Positions 27,530 through 36,900 are shown, counted from the stretch's first letter. The stretch is 64,000 bases of DNA from Methylobacterium currus (GCF_003058325.1 NZ_CP028843.1:4705001-4769000); one strand, 5' to 3'. A program made the numbers and translations. The notes: a model not told the origin generated them from the letters alone.

Positions 27530-28561
27530 ATGGCCTCCGCCAGCGGCATCGCCCGGCGCACCGGGCGCCGCTTCCTGTCCTCGCTGCCGGCCCTGCTCGG
27601 CGTCCTGGTCTTCACCTTCCTGCTGATGCGGGTGCTGCCCGGCGACCCGGCGGTGTTCTTCGCCTCCGGGCCGAATGCCGGCAAGGCGGAGATCGAGGAG
27701 ATCCGCCGCCAAATGGGTCTCGACAAGCCGGTGCCCGAGCAGCTGGTGCGCTATCTCGGCGACGTGGCGCATGGCCAGCTCGGCCGCTCGATGACGACCG
27801 GCCAGCCGGTGCTGACGGATCTGCGCCAGCGCCTGCCGGCCTCGCTCGAACTGACCCTGACGGCGCTCGCCATCGCGCTCCTGCTGGCGATTCCCCTCGG
27901 CATCGCGGCGGCGCTCCGGCCGGGCTCGGTGGTGGACCACGCCGTGCGCTTCCTCTGCGCCCTCGGGGTCTGCGTGCCGACCTTCGTGTCGGGACTGCTC
28001 CTGATCTACGTCTTCTACTATCTCCTCGGCGTCGCGCCCGATCCCACCGGCCGCATCGACGTCTTCGCGGCGAGCCCGCCGGACATCACCGGCTTCCTGC
28101 TGATCGACTTCCTGCTCGTCGGCGATGTCGAGGGCTGGCGCGCCGCGGCCGGGCAATTGGTGCTGCCGGCGCTGACCATGGCGTTGTTCGTGCTCGCACC
28201 GCTCGCCCGCATCACCCGGGCGGCGATGCTGAGCGTGCTCGGCAGCGACTTCATCCGCACCGCCCGGTCCCTCGGCCTGCCGCGCCGGCGGGTCATCGTG
28301 ACCTATGCGCTCCGCAACGCGATCCTGCCGGTGCTCACCATCGCGGGCATCGTGTTCTCCACCATGCTCGGCGCCAACGTTCTGGTCGAAAAGGTATTTT
28401 CCTGGCCTGGCGTGGCCTCCTACGCGCTCGATGCGCTGCTGGCCTCCGACTATGCGCCGGTCCAGGGCTTCGTGCTCCTGATGGCGAGCCTGTTCGTCGT
28501 CGTGAACCTCACGGTCGACGTGCTCTACGGCCTCGCCGACCCGCGCGTCTCCATCGAGTGA
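27530..28561 (+). CDS. ABC transporter permease (DppB type)
   Basis: A 343-residue inner-membrane permease. An N-terminal helix (LSSLPALLGVLVFTFLLMRVLPGDP) with the conserved PGDP is followed by five more membrane spans. The EAA loop is FIRTARSLGLPRRRVIVTYALRNAILP. FSWPGVASYALDALLASDYAPVQGF matches the DppB C-terminal block. The gene follows the binding protein by 7 bases. Together with the next two genes it makes a complete importer. Confidence 0.92.
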   Translation: MASASGIARRTGRRFLSSLPALLGVLVFTFLLMRVLPGDPAVFFASGPNAGKAEIEEIRRQMGLDKPVPEQLVRYLGDVAHGQLGRSMTTGQPVLTDLRQRLPASLELTLTALAIALLLAIPLGIAAALRPGSVVDHAVRFLCALGVCVPTFVSGLLLIYVFYYLLGVAPDPTGRIDVFAASPPDITGFLLIDFLLVGDVEGWRAAAGQLVLPALTMALFVLAPLARITRAAMLSVLGSDFIRTARSLGLPRRRVIVTYALRNAILPVLTIAGIVFSTMLGANVLVEKVFSWPGVASYALDALLASDYAPVQGFVLLMASLFVVVNLTVDVLYGLADPRVSIE

Positions 28562-28579
28562 CCGGATGCGAGGGATCCC

Positions 28580-29455
28580 ATGAACGCCGTCGCTCCTCCT
28601 TTTGCCCAGCCGCCCAGCACCTTGCGGCATGCGGCTCACGTCCTGCGCGAGAATCCGCTGACGGCTGTCGCCGCCGCCGGCGCGACGCTGCTGTGCCTCG
28701 TGGGCGTCCTCAGCCCCTGGCTCACCCCCTACGACGCGATCGCCTCCGACGTGTCGGTGGCGCTCCAGCCGCCGAGCGCCGCGCATTGGGCCGGCACCGA
28801 CCAGCTCGGCCGCGACGTGCTCAGCCGCATCATCGCGGCGACGCGGCTCGACCTCGCCATCGCGCTCTCGGCGGTGAGCCTGTCCTTCGCCCTCGGCGCG
28901 GTGATCGGGGGGGTGAGCGGCTATGCCGGCGGGCGGCTCGACCGGGTGGTCGGGCGCCTCGTCGACGTGCTGATGGCCTTCCCGCTCTTCGTGCTGGCGA
29001 TGGCCCTGGTGGCGGCCCTCGGCAACCGGGTCGAGAACATCGTCGTCGCGACGGCCATCATCAACCTGCCGTTCTACATCCGCTTCGCCCGGGCCGAGGT
29101 GAACGTGCGGCGCGACGCCGGCTACGTCGAGGCGGCGCGGGCCGGGGGCGAGGGTCACCTCGCGGTGGTCCTGCGCTTCCTGCTCCCCAACGTCCTGCCC
29201 GCCATGGCGGTGCAGATCTCGCTCAACCTCGGCTGGGCGATCCTCAACGCCGCGGGCCTGTCCTTCATCGGCCTCGGTGTGCGCCCGCCGACGCCGGAAT
29301 GGGGGATCCTCGTCGCGGAAGGCGCGCGCTTCATCACCACCGGCAAGTGGTGGCTCGTCGCCTTCCCGGGCCTCGCCCTGATGCTGGCGGTGCTCTGCTT
29401 CAACCTGCTCGGCGACGGCCTGCGGGACATCCTCGATCCCCGGATGCGGACCTGA
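28580..29455 (+). CDS. ABC transporter permease (DppC type)
   Basis: A 291-residue permease with the DppC N-terminal sequence HVLRENPLTAVAAAGATLLCL, the motif HWAGTDQLGRDVLSRII, and an EAA loop (VEAARAGGEGHLAVVLRFLLPNVLP). Six membrane helices are visible. It ends LNLLGDGLRDILDPRMRT as in the family. Its stop overlaps the ATPase start as TGATG (29453-29457). Confidence 0.92.
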   Translation: MNAVAPPFAQPPSTLRHAAHVLRENPLTAVAAAGATLLCLVGVLSPWLTPYDAIASDVSVALQPPSAAHWAGTDQLGRDVLSRIIAATRLDLAIALSAVSLSFALGAVIGGVSGYAGGRLDRVVGRLVDVLMAFPLFVLAMALVAALGNRVENIVVATAIINLPFYIRFARAEVNVRRDAGYVEAARAGGEGHLAVVLRFLLPNVLPAMAVQISLNLGWAILNAAGLSFIGLGVRPPTPEWGILVAEGARFITTGKWWLVAFPGLALMLAVLCFNLLGDGLRDILDPRMRT

Positions 29456-31116
29456 TGCAGCCTTCCCCCCTCCTCTCCATCGAGGACCTGGCGGTCGCCT
29501 TCGCGACCCGCCGCGGCCCGGTCGAGGCCCTGCGCGGCGTCACCCTCGCGGTCGAGCCCGGCGAGAGCCTGGGACTCGTCGGCGAATCCGGCTCCGGCAA
29601 GTCCGTCACCGCCTTCGCGGCGGCGCGCCTCCTCGACCGGGCCGGGCGCATCACCGGCGGGCGGATCCGCTTCCGCGGCCAGGAGGTCACCCGGCTCTCG
29701 GCGGCGGACCTGCGGGCGGCGCACGGGTCGGCCATCGGCATGATCTTCCAGAATCCCCGCGCCGCCCTCAACCCGATCCGCACCATCGGCCGCCAGCTCG
29801 CCGACGTGCTGGTGGCGGGTGGCGCGTCGCGGGCCCAGGCGCGGGAGCGGGCGCTGGAGAGCCTGGAGGCGGTGCGCATCCGCGACGCGGGCAGGCGCCT
29901 CGACGCCTATCCGCACGAACTCTCCGGCGGCATGTGCCAGCGGGTGATGATCGCGCTGGCGCTCGCCTGCCGCCCGGCCCTGCTGATCGCCGACGAGCCG
30001 ACCACCGGCCTCGACGTGACCACCCAGAAGACCGTGATGGACCTCGTCGCCCGGCTCACCGCCGAGCGCGGCATGGCGATGATCCTGATCACCCACGATC
30101 TCGGCCTCGCGGCCCAGTATTGCGGCCGCATCGCCGTGATGGAGCAGGGCCGCCTCGTCGAGGAGGGCGAGCCCGGGACGCTGTTCTCCGCGCCCCGCCA
30201 CCCCTACACGCGGCGCCTCGTCGCCGCCTCGCCGACCCCGACCTCGACGCTCGCCGACCTCGTGCCGGAGGGCACCCGTCCGCCGGCGGTGCCGCGTCCA
30301 GGCCCCGCCCCCGGCGCGCCGCCGCTCCTCGAGGTGCAGAGGCTGGGCAAGGCGTTCGGCGGCGCCATGGCGGTGGAGGACGTGTCGTTCTCGCTTCGCG
30401 AGGGCGAGAGCCTTGGCCTCGTCGGCGAATCGGGGTCGGGCAAGAGCACCACGTCGCGGATGATCTGCCGCCTCATCGATGCGAGCGAGGGGCAGATCCT
30501 GTTCGACGGCGAATCGATCGGCACGATCCCGGCCCGCGACTTCCACCGCTCGCCCCACCGGCGCGCGATCCAGATCGTGTTCCAGGACCCGACCGACAGC
30601 CTCAACCCGCGCTTCTCGGCCTTCGACTGCATCGCTCATCCGGTGAGGCGCCTGACGGCCTTGCGCGGCGAGGCCCTGCGCCTGCGGGTGATCGAGAGCG
30701 CCGAGCGGGCGGGCCTGCCCGCCGCCCTCCTCGATCGCTTCCCGCACCAGCTGTCCGGCGGCCAGAAGGCCCGCATCGGCATCGCCCGGGCGATCGCCGT
30801 GCGCCCAAGGCTCCTGGTGCTCGACGAGCCGACGGCGGCTCTCGACGTCTCGGTCCAGGCCGGGGTCCTGCGCCTCCTCGACGACCTGCGGCGGGAGGAC
30901 GGCCTCGCCTTCCTGTTCGTGAGCCACGACCTCAACGTGGTGCGGATGATGTGCGAGCGCACCCTCGTGCTCCAGGGCGGCCGGGTGGTCGAGGAGGGCG
31001 TCAGCCGCGACCTCTTCCGGGCGCCGCGCACCGCCTACACGCGGGACTTGCTGGCGGCGATCCCGCATTTCCGGCCGGGTGCGCCGCGGGGGCTCGCGGC
31101 GGAGCCGGCGGCGTGA
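29455..31116 (+). CDS. Fused dual ABC ATPase (DppD-DppF type)
   Basis: A 553-residue protein with two complete nucleotide-binding domains. The first (1-265) has GESGSGKSVTAFA, signature ELSGGMCQRVMIALAL, Walker B LLIADEPTTGLD and switch ITHDL. The second (about 285-540) has GESGSGKSTTSRM, QLSGGQKARIGIARAI, LLVLDEPTAALDVS and SHDL. Both carry the oligopeptide-specific tail PRHPYTRRLVAASP / PRTAYTRDLLAAIP. The signature of the first domain reads GGMCQR where GGMRQR is usual. One fused subunit replaces the separate DppD and DppF, as in GsiA-like transporters. It powers the permeases just upstream. Confidence 0.92.
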   Translation: MQPSPLLSIEDLAVAFATRRGPVEALRGVTLAVEPGESLGLVGESGSGKSVTAFAAARLLDRAGRITGGRIRFRGQEVTRLSAADLRAAHGSAIGMIFQNPRAALNPIRTIGRQLADVLVAGGASRAQARERALESLEAVRIRDAGRRLDAYPHELSGGMCQRVMIALALACRPALLIADEPTTGLDVTTQKTVMDLVARLTAERGMAMILITHDLGLAAQYCGRIAVMEQGRLVEEGEPGTLFSAPRHPYTRRLVAASPTPTSTLADLVPEGTRPPAVPRPGPAPGAPPLLEVQRLGKAFGGAMAVEDVSFSLREGESLGLVGESGSGKSTTSRMICRLIDASEGQILFDGESIGTIPARDFHRSPHRRAIQIVFQDPTDSLNPRFSAFDCIAHPVRRLTALRGEALRLRVIESAERAGLPAALLDRFPHQLSGGQKARIGIARAIAVRPRLLVLDEPTAALDVSVQAGVLRLLDDLRREDGLAFLFVSHDLNVVRMMCERTLVLQGGRVVEEGVSRDLFRAPRTAYTRDLLAAIPHFRPGAPRGLAAEPAA

Positions 31117-31230
31117 GGCCGGCGCCCCGGCGGTGCATCCGTCACACCTGCGCCCTCATCCTGAGACGGCAGGTGAGGTAGATCCCGCGACCAGATCTCT
31201 TCCATCACAGACACTTACAGGATTTTCCTC

Positions 31231-32157
31231 ATGCGCGTGATCCGCACCGCCGCCGCCCAGCTCGGTCCGATCCAGAAGGCCGAGGACCGCGATAGCGTCG
31301 TCGCCCGGATGATCGCCCTGATGGACGAGGCCAAACGCCAGGATGCCGACCTGATCGTCTATCCGGAGCTGGCGCTCACCACCTTCTTCCCGCGCTGGTA
31401 CCACGAGGACCGGGCCGAGGCCGATCACTGGTTCGAGCGCGAGATGCCCGGCCCGGCCACCGCGCCGCTCTTCGCCCGGGCGCGCGAGCTCGGCATGGCG
31501 ATGTCCTTCGGCTATGCCGAGCTGACGCCGGAGGGCCGGCACTTCAACACCTCGATCCTGGTTGACCGCGACGGCACCATCGTCGGCCGGTACCGCAAGG
31601 TGCACCTGCCCGGCCACGACGCGTTCGACCCCGAGCGCACCCACCAGCACCTCGAGAAGCGCTACTTCGAGCCGGGCGATCTCGGCTTCCCGGTCTGGCG
31701 GATGCTCGACGGCATCCTCGGCATGTGCATCTGCAACGACCGGCGCTGGCCCGAGACCTACCGGGTGATGGGGCTGCAGGGCGTCGAGATGGTGGTGCTC
31801 GGCTTCAACACCCCCTCGGTCAACAGCCAGCGCAACGCCGAGGGCATCGAGGAGCGGCTGTTTCATCATCGCCTCTCGGTCCAGGCCGGCGCCTACCAGA
31901 ACGCCACCTGGGTGGTGGCCGTGGCCAAGGCCGGGGACGAGGACGGGCACCACCTCACCGGCGGCACCCTGATCGTCGACCCGAACGGGAAGATCGTGGC
32001 GGAACTCGCCGGCGAGGCCGACGGGGTGATCGTGTACCCGTGCGACCTCGACGAGACCCGGTTCGGCAAGGAGACGATCTTCGACTTCGCCCGCCACCGC
32101 CGCATCGAGCATTACGGCCGCATCACCGCCCAGACCGGCGTGGTGCTGCCCGATTGA
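31231..32157 (+). CDS. N-carbamoyl-D-amino-acid hydrolase (D-carbamoylase)
   Basis: A 308-residue nitrilase-superfamily enzyme of the length usual for D-carbamoylases. The catalytic triad is E46 (YPELALTTFFPRW), K123 (YRKVHLPGHD) and C168 (CICNDRRWPE). The family-specific RYFEPGDLGFPVWR and VNSQRNAEGIEERLFHH are present. The enzyme (EC 3.5.1.77) hydrolyses N-carbamoyl-D-amino acids to the D-amino acid, CO2 and ammonia. It therefore acts directly after a D-hydantoinase, which is encoded 0.7 kb downstream. The gene converges on the racemase gene with a 2-base gap. The site before the ATG (CAGGATTTTCCTC) is a weak ribosome-binding match. Confidence 0.9.
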   Translation: MRVIRTAAAQLGPIQKAEDRDSVVARMIALMDEAKRQDADLIVYPELALTTFFPRWYHEDRAEADHWFEREMPGPATAPLFARARELGMAMSFGYAELTPEGRHFNTSILVDRDGTIVGRYRKVHLPGHDAFDPERTHQHLEKRYFEPGDLGFPVWRMLDGILGMCICNDRRWPETYRVMGLQGVEMVVLGFNTPSVNSQRNAEGIEERLFHHRLSVQAGAYQNATWVVAVAKAGDEDGHHLTGGTLIVDPNGKIVAELAGEADGVIVYPCDLDETRFGKETIFDFARHRRIEHYGRITAQTGVVLPD

Positions 32158-32159
32158 CG

Positions 32160-32813
32160 TCAGGCGACCGCCACGATCCCGATCGCCATCGCGACCGCGG
32201 CCTGGACCGGGTCGACGACCGGGATGCCGAGCTCCTGCTCGAGGCCGCGCCGGTGCGCGGCCATGCCGGCGCAGCCCATGACGATGACCCCGGCCCCGTC
32301 CCGGTCGCGCAGGTCGCGGCCGACGGCGATCATCCGGGCCAGCGTGTCCGGGCCGCTCGCCGTCTCGGCCACACTCATCTCGAGGGCCCGCTCGCCGGCC
32401 AGCCGGTCGCTCACGCCCATCTGGCGCAGAGCCCGCAGGTGGCGCGGGATCGAGCCGCTCGCCACCGCGATGACGCCGAACCGGTCGGCCCGGGCGAGCG
32501 CGGTGAGGATCCCGCATTCGGCGATGCCGAGCACCGGCCGGTCGGTCGCCTCGCGGCAGACATGGAGGCCCGGATCGGAGTAGCAGGCGATGACGTAGGC
32601 ATCGGCAGAGTCCCGCCGCACGAGGTCGCGCAGCGGCAGCGCCACCCGCTCGACATCGGCCTGCGACTGGATGCCGAACGGCCCCTCCGCCAGGGTACGG
32701 CACTCGATGGCGATGCCGGGCCGCGCGAGCGGTGTCAGCGCCGCGTCGAGGCCGCGCGTGACGACGTCGTTCGAGTTCGGGTTGATGACGAGGATGCGTC
32801 GGCCGGCCGTCAT
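32160..32813 (-). CDS. Aspartate/glutamate/hydantoin racemase family protein
   Basis: A 217-residue protein with the two-cysteine active site of the family: C77 in VIACYSDPGLH and C181 in VIVMGCAGMA. ILVINPNSN at the N-terminus is the hallmark of hydantoin racemases (EC 5.1.99.5) and allantoin racemases. The presence of D-hydantoinase and D-carbamoylase on both sides supports hydantoin racemase, which would let both enantiomers enter the D-specific route. AGGAGA precedes the ATG. It is transcribed against its neighbours, so it must have its own promoter in the 59 bases shared with the hydantoinase start. Confidence 0.82.
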   Translation of the reverse strand: MTAGRRILVINPNSNDVVTRGLDAALTPLARPGIAIECRTLAEGPFGIQSQADVERVALPLRDLVRRDSADAYVIACYSDPGLHVCREATDRPVLGIAECGILTALARADRFGVIAVASGSIPRHLRALRQMGVSDRLAGERALEMSVAETASGPDTLARMIAVGRDLRDRDGAGVIVMGCAGMAAHRRGLEQELGIPVVDPVQAAVAMAIGIVAVA

Positions 32814-32872
32814 GGCGGTCTCCTGATGTGTCAGGCCTTCAGACTAGCAAGTTTCGGACGAGGAGCGTTTGT

Positions 32873-34261
32873 ATGAGTGAGCCCGCCTTCGACACCGTGA
32901 TCCGCGGCGGCACCGTCGCGACCGCGAGCGACGTCTTCTCCGCCGATCTCGGCCTCCGCGACGGACGAATCGCGGCGATCGGCGTCGGTCTCGCCCCCGG
33001 CCGGCGCGAGATCGACGCCACGGGGAAGCTTGTGTTGCCGGGCGGGGTCGACAGCCACGCCCATATCGAGCAGCTCTCGGCCTCCGGCCTGATGAATGCC
33101 GATACCTGGGAGAGCGCCACCCGCTCGGCGGCGCTCGGCGGCACGACCAGCGTCATCGCCTTCGCGGCCCAGCATGTCGGCATGGACCTGTCGAAGGTGG
33201 CCGAGGATTACGCGGCCCTGGCCCGGGCCGGCGCGGTGATCGACTACGCCTTCCACCTCATCATCGCCGACGCGACCGAGAAGGCGCTGGGGCAGGACAT
33301 CCCGGCGCTGGTGCGCGCCGGGCATACCTCGCTCAAGGCGTTCATGACCTATGACCGCCTGCGGCTCGCCGACGAGGCGCTGCTCGACCTGATGGCGGCG
33401 GCCAAGGAGGCGAACGCGCTCGTCTGCGTCCACGCCGAGAACCACGGGCTGATCGCCTTCGCGAGCCGGCAATTGCTCAAGGAGGGCAAGACGGCGCCGA
33501 AATACCATGCCGCGAGCCATCCGCGCCTGTCGGAATCGGAAGCATTCGAGCGGGTGGTGCGGTTCTCGCAGTTCCTCAACCAGCCGGTGATGATCTTCCA
33601 CGTCTCGACGGAGGAAGGCGCCGCGATCCTGCGCCGGGCCCGCGGCGAAGGCGCCAAGGTCTATGCCGAGACCTGCCCGCAATACCTCTTCCTCACCGAA
33701 TCCGACCTCGACCGGCCGGGGCTGGAGGGAGCGAAATGGATGTGCTCCCCGCCCCTGCGCGAGGCCCGCGACCAGGAGGCGCTGTGGCGCGCCCTCGATC
33801 TCGGCGACCTCCAGACCGTCTCCTCGGACCACGCGCCCTACCGCTACGACGAGACCGGCAAGCTCAAGGCGGGCCCGGGCGCGACCTTCAAGGAGATCGC
33901 CAACGGCATGCCGGGCCTGCAGATGCGTCTGCCGCTCCTCTTCGACGCGATGGTGTCGGGGGGCCGCCTCGGCCTGCGCAAGTTCGTCGAGATCACCGCG
34001 ACGGCGCCGGCCCGGATCTACGGCCTCGCCGACAAGGGCTCGGTGGCGGTCGGGATGGATGCCGACCTCTGCCTCTGGGATCCGAACAGGCGCGTGACCC
34101 TCTCGGACGCGATGGTCGAGGACCGTACCGGCTTCACGCCGTATGCCGGCCGTCACGTGACCGGCTGGCCCGAGACGGTCCTGTGCCGCGGCCGGGTGAT
34201 CGTCGAGGGTGGTGCGGTCACGGCGGAGGCCGGCAGCGGCGCGCCGATCCGGCGGGGCTAG
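32873..34261 (+). CDS. hydA: D-hydantoinase / dihydropyrimidinase
   Basis: A 462-residue amidohydrolase with a TIM barrel. The binuclear metal ligands are H62 and H64 in GGVDSHAHIEQ, carboxylated K155 in TSLKAFMTY, H187 in VCVHAEN, H243 in IFHVSTEE and D319 in SSDHAPY. FTPYAGRHVTGWPE near the end is typical of D-hydantoinases. The enzyme (EC 3.5.2.2) opens hydantoins or dihydropyrimidines to N-carbamoyl amino acids. Those are the substrates of the carbamoylase encoded nearby. GAGGAG lies eight bases before the ATG. Dihydropyrimidinase and D-hydantoinase cannot be separated by sequence alone, but the context favours hydantoinase. Confidence 0.9.
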   Translation: MSEPAFDTVIRGGTVATASDVFSADLGLRDGRIAAIGVGLAPGRREIDATGKLVLPGGVDSHAHIEQLSASGLMNADTWESATRSAALGGTTSVIAFAAQHVGMDLSKVAEDYAALARAGAVIDYAFHLIIADATEKALGQDIPALVRAGHTSLKAFMTYDRLRLADEALLDLMAAAKEANALVCVHAENHGLIAFASRQLLKEGKTAPKYHAASHPRLSESEAFERVVRFSQFLNQPVMIFHVSTEEGAAILRRARGEGAKVYAETCPQYLFLTESDLDRPGLEGAKWMCSPPLREARDQEALWRALDLGDLQTVSSDHAPYRYDETGKLKAGPGATFKEIANGMPGLQMRLPLLFDAMVSGGRLGLRKFVEITATAPARIYGLADKGSVAVGMDADLCLWDPNRRVTLSDAMVEDRTGFTPYAGRHVTGWPETVLCRGRVIVEGGAVTAEAGSGAPIRRG

Positions 34262-34331
34262 AAGCCGGCGGAACCTCCGGCGGGCCTCCCGGTTGCGCCT
34301 GCGGGGCTGGTCCCCCGGCAAGGAGGCCCGC

Positions 34332-35321
34332 ATGACCGACCTGCGCAACGCCGTCGTGGTGCTCACCGGCGCGTCGAGCGGCATCGGCCGCGCCGCTGCC
34401 CTGGCCTTCGGCCGGCGGGGCGCCCGGCTGGTGCTGGCGGCGCGCCGCCGCGACGCCCTGGAGGAGGTGGCGGAGGCCTGCCGGCGCGTCGGCGGGAAGG
34501 CCGTCGTCGTGCCGACGGACGTGACCGACCCGCAGGCGGTGCAGGCGCTGGCGGACGAGGCCGTGCGGATCTTCGGCGCCATCGACGTCTGGATCAACAA
34601 TGCCGGCACCGGCGTGTTCGGTCCCTACCAGGACGCCCCCCTCGACCTCCACCGCCTGACGATCGCCGTGAACCTGCTCGGCGGCATGCACGGCGCCTAC
34701 GCGGCCCTGCCGGTCTTCCTGGCGCAGGGCCACGGCACGCTCATCACCAACATCTCGCTCGGCGGCTGGGCGCCGGCGCCGTTCGCGGCGGCCTACACGG
34801 CGAGCAAGTTCGGCCTGCGCGGCTTCACGGCGTCCCTGCGCCAGGAACTGCGCCGGCACCGGCACATCCATGTCTGCTCGGTCTTCCCGGCGATGATCGA
34901 CACGCCCGGGCTCGACCACGGCGCCAACGTGTCGGGCAAGCGGATCGATGCCGGTCCCCTCGTCTACGCGCCCGAGGACGTGGCCGAGACCTTCGTGCAC
35001 GTGGCACGCCATCCCCACGACGAGGTCGCGGTCGGCTGGCCGGCCCGGGCGGCGCAAGCGGCCTACGCCCTCGCGCCGGGCCCGACCGAGCACCTGATGG
35101 GCATCGCGATCCACCGCGCCCTCGACCGGGCGAGCCCGGCGCCCGTGACCCACGGCGCGCTCCGCGCCCCCCTCGACGATCGCCGCTCCACGAGCGGCGG
35201 CTGGCGCGACCGGCACGGCGTGCCCTCCGCCCGACGCCTCAGCACCGGCCTCGGCCTCGGCCTCGCCCTCGGCGTGGGCGCGCTGCTGCTCGCCGCGACC
35301 GCGGCAGCGAAGTCACGGTGA
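34332..35321 (+). CDS. SDR-family protein with C-terminal membrane helix
   Basis: A 329-residue short-chain dehydrogenase: VVVLTGASSGIGRAAALAF (cofactor loop), NNAGTGVFGPY, SLGGWAPAPF, and AAYTASKFGLRGFT with the YxxxK pair. The catalytic Ser lies in NISLGGW. After about residue 260 an extended tail ends in a hydrophobic helix (LGLGLALGVGALLLAATAAA). The length and tail match membrane-anchored SDRs of unknown substrate common in Rhizobiales. AGGAGG stands directly ahead of the ATG. It follows the hydantoinase by 70 bases but does not look functionally tied to it. Confidence 0.8.
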   Translation: MTDLRNAVVVLTGASSGIGRAAALAFGRRGARLVLAARRRDALEEVAEACRRVGGKAVVVPTDVTDPQAVQALADEAVRIFGAIDVWINNAGTGVFGPYQDAPLDLHRLTIAVNLLGGMHGAYAALPVFLAQGHGTLITNISLGGWAPAPFAAAYTASKFGLRGFTASLRQELRRHRHIHVCSVFPAMIDTPGLDHGANVSGKRIDAGPLVYAPEDVAETFVHVARHPHDEVAVGWPARAAQAAYALAPGPTEHLMGIAIHRALDRASPAPVTHGALRAPLDDRRSTSGGWRDRHGVPSARRLSTGLGLGLALGVGALLLAATAAAKSR

Positions 35322-35390
35322 CGGGAGATCGGACGCCGAGGCTGCGGTTCCGCGGGGTTTCGGGGCGCGCGGGGCACGAATCGGATTAGT

Positions 35391-36494
35391 TTGGTCCTCG
35401 ATCGAGGAGCCATCACACTGTCAACGGTTGAGACGACGACCGCCCCCGCCTCCGTTGTCCCGACGGCGCGCCGCAGCCCGTTCTGGAGCGTGATCCAGGC
35501 CACCGAGCGCCTGCGCGCCCAGGTCTGGCTCGGCGACCTCGTGGCGCTCGGCGCCACCGCGGCCGCGCTCGGCCTGCGGCTCGCCGTCGACGACGTGCTG
35601 CCGCCGGGCTTTCCCTACCTGACCTTCTTCCCGGCGGTCATCCTCACCACGTTCTTCTGCGGCCTGCGCGCCGGCATCACCTGCGCCACCTTGAGCGGGC
35701 TCTCCGCCTGGTACTTCTTCCTGCCGCCGACCACCGGCTTCGTCGTCTCGGCGCAATCCGCGCTGGCTTTGGCCTTCTACGTCTTCATCGTCGCCGTCGA
35801 CATCGCGCTGATCCACATCATGCACACGGCGAGCGCGCGGCTGCGCCATGAGCGCGCCGTGACGGCCGGGCTCTACGAGCAGCAGCGCACGATGTTCCAG
35901 GAGCTGCAGCACCGGGTGGCGAACAACATGCAGTTCGTCGCCGCCCTGCTGACCCTGCAGAAGCGCCGGGTCGGCACCGATCCGCAGGCGGCCTTGGCCG
36001 CCCTCGACGAGGCGCGGGTGCGTCTCGAGACGATCTCCCGCATCCACCGCCGGCTCTACGATCCGGACCGGATCAGCCTGCCGGTCGGCCAGTACCTGCA
36101 GGAGCTGTGCGCCGACCTCCTCGACGCGACGGGCGCCCGCACCATCGTCTGCCTCGTCGAGGTCCCGCCGGTGCGATTCGACCTGACCCGGCTCACCACC
36201 CTGTCGCTCCTGGTGGTCGAGGTGGTGACCAACGCCCTCAAGCACGCCTTCCCGGAGGGCGCCGGCGGGACGATCACCATCCGCCTGGAGACGACCGCGC
36301 CGGACCGGATGGCGCTGACCGTCGCCGATGACGGACGCGGCATCCCGGCCGGGTTCGATCCCGAGACGAGCCGGAGTCTGGGCCTACGCATCGCCCAGGG
36401 GCTGGCGGCGCAGCTCGACGGCACGCTGACCTATTCGGGCGGGTCCGGCACGGTGGTGCGGCTCGACTTCGCCGCTGCCGCACCGGCCGCCTAA
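35391..36494 (+). CDS. Membrane sensor histidine kinase (DUF4118 + HisKA_2)
   Basis: The product is about 367 residues. Three or four membrane helices of the DUF4118 type span about 45-150 (YLTFFPAVILTTFFCGLRAG, SGLSAWYFFLPPTTGF). A HisKA_2 domain has its phospho-His in FQELQHRVANNMQFVAALL, and an ATPase domain carries VVEVVTNALKHAFP (N box) and VADDGRGIPAGFD (G1). Kinases of this kind often work in the general stress or light response. The listed start is a TTG; GAGGAG at 35404-35409 is placed for an unusual CTG at 35418, so the true start is unsure. The gene converges on the MAPEG gene and their stops overlap by 3 bases. Confidence 0.82.
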   Translation: MVLDRGAITLSTVETTTAPASVVPTARRSPFWSVIQATERLRAQVWLGDLVALGATAAALGLRLAVDDVLPPGFPYLTFFPAVILTTFFCGLRAGITCATLSGLSAWYFFLPPTTGFVVSAQSALALAFYVFIVAVDIALIHIMHTASARLRHERAVTAGLYEQQRTMFQELQHRVANNMQFVAALLTLQKRRVGTDPQAALAALDEARVRLETISRIHRRLYDPDRISLPVGQYLQELCADLLDATGARTIVCLVEVPPVRFDLTRLTTLSLLVVEVVTNALKHAFPEGAGGTITIRLETTAPDRMALTVADDGRGIPAGFDPETSRSLGLRIAQGLAAQLDGTLTYSGGSGTVVRLDFAAAAPAA

Positions 36495-36889
36495 GCCAAC
36501 CGAAGCAGCAGGCCGACCGCCGTCACGATCAGAACCCCGAAGGTCGCCAGGATGCCGCCGCCCCGGCAGGCAAATTGCCGGGGGGAGTTCGCCGGCGCAG
36601 TCATGCCGAACGGGTGCAGCACCCGGCCGACCAGCAGCACGATCAGGAGGCCGTGGACCAGGGCCCGGCTCGCCCCGTGGGCCTCGAGCAGACCGACGAG
36701 GAGCAGGATGAACGGCACGTACTCGGCGAAGTTGGCCTGCGACCGGGCGCGGTGCAGCAGCACGGCGTCGCCGCCGTCGCCGTGCAGCACGTTGGCGGAG
36801 AGGCGCCGGGCCATCACCCAGCCGGAGAGCCCGGCGAAGAGGAGCGCCAGCACGGCCCCGTAGGCGGCGGTCAGGGAGGGAAAGACCAT
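36491..36889 (-). CDS. MAPEG-family membrane protein
   Basis: A 132-residue protein with four predicted membrane helices. It shows ARSQANFAEYVPFILLLVGLLE (the E/N-x-x-E-Y-x-P motif of MAPEG) and RVLHPFGM. MAPEG proteins are glutathione-dependent peroxidases or transferases, or have no known activity in bacteria. GAGGAA lies just before the ATG. The stop overlaps the end of the convergent kinase gene. It follows the catalase-like gene by 11 bases on the same strand, so a two-gene oxidative-stress unit is plausible. Confidence 0.82.
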   Translation of the reverse strand: MVFPSLTAAYGAVLALLFAGLSGWVMARRLSANVLHGDGGDAVLLHRARSQANFAEYVPFILLLVGLLEAHGASRALVHGLLIVLLVGRVLHPFGMTAPANSPRQFACRGGGILATFGVLIVTAVGLLLRLA

Positions 36890-36900
36890 GACGGGGTTCC

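Noticed and set aside
29934..31181. Alternative frame within the fused ABC ATPase gene
   Set aside because: It is an Arg/Pro-rich shadow of the second ATPase domain, whose own frame has all nucleotide-binding motifs.
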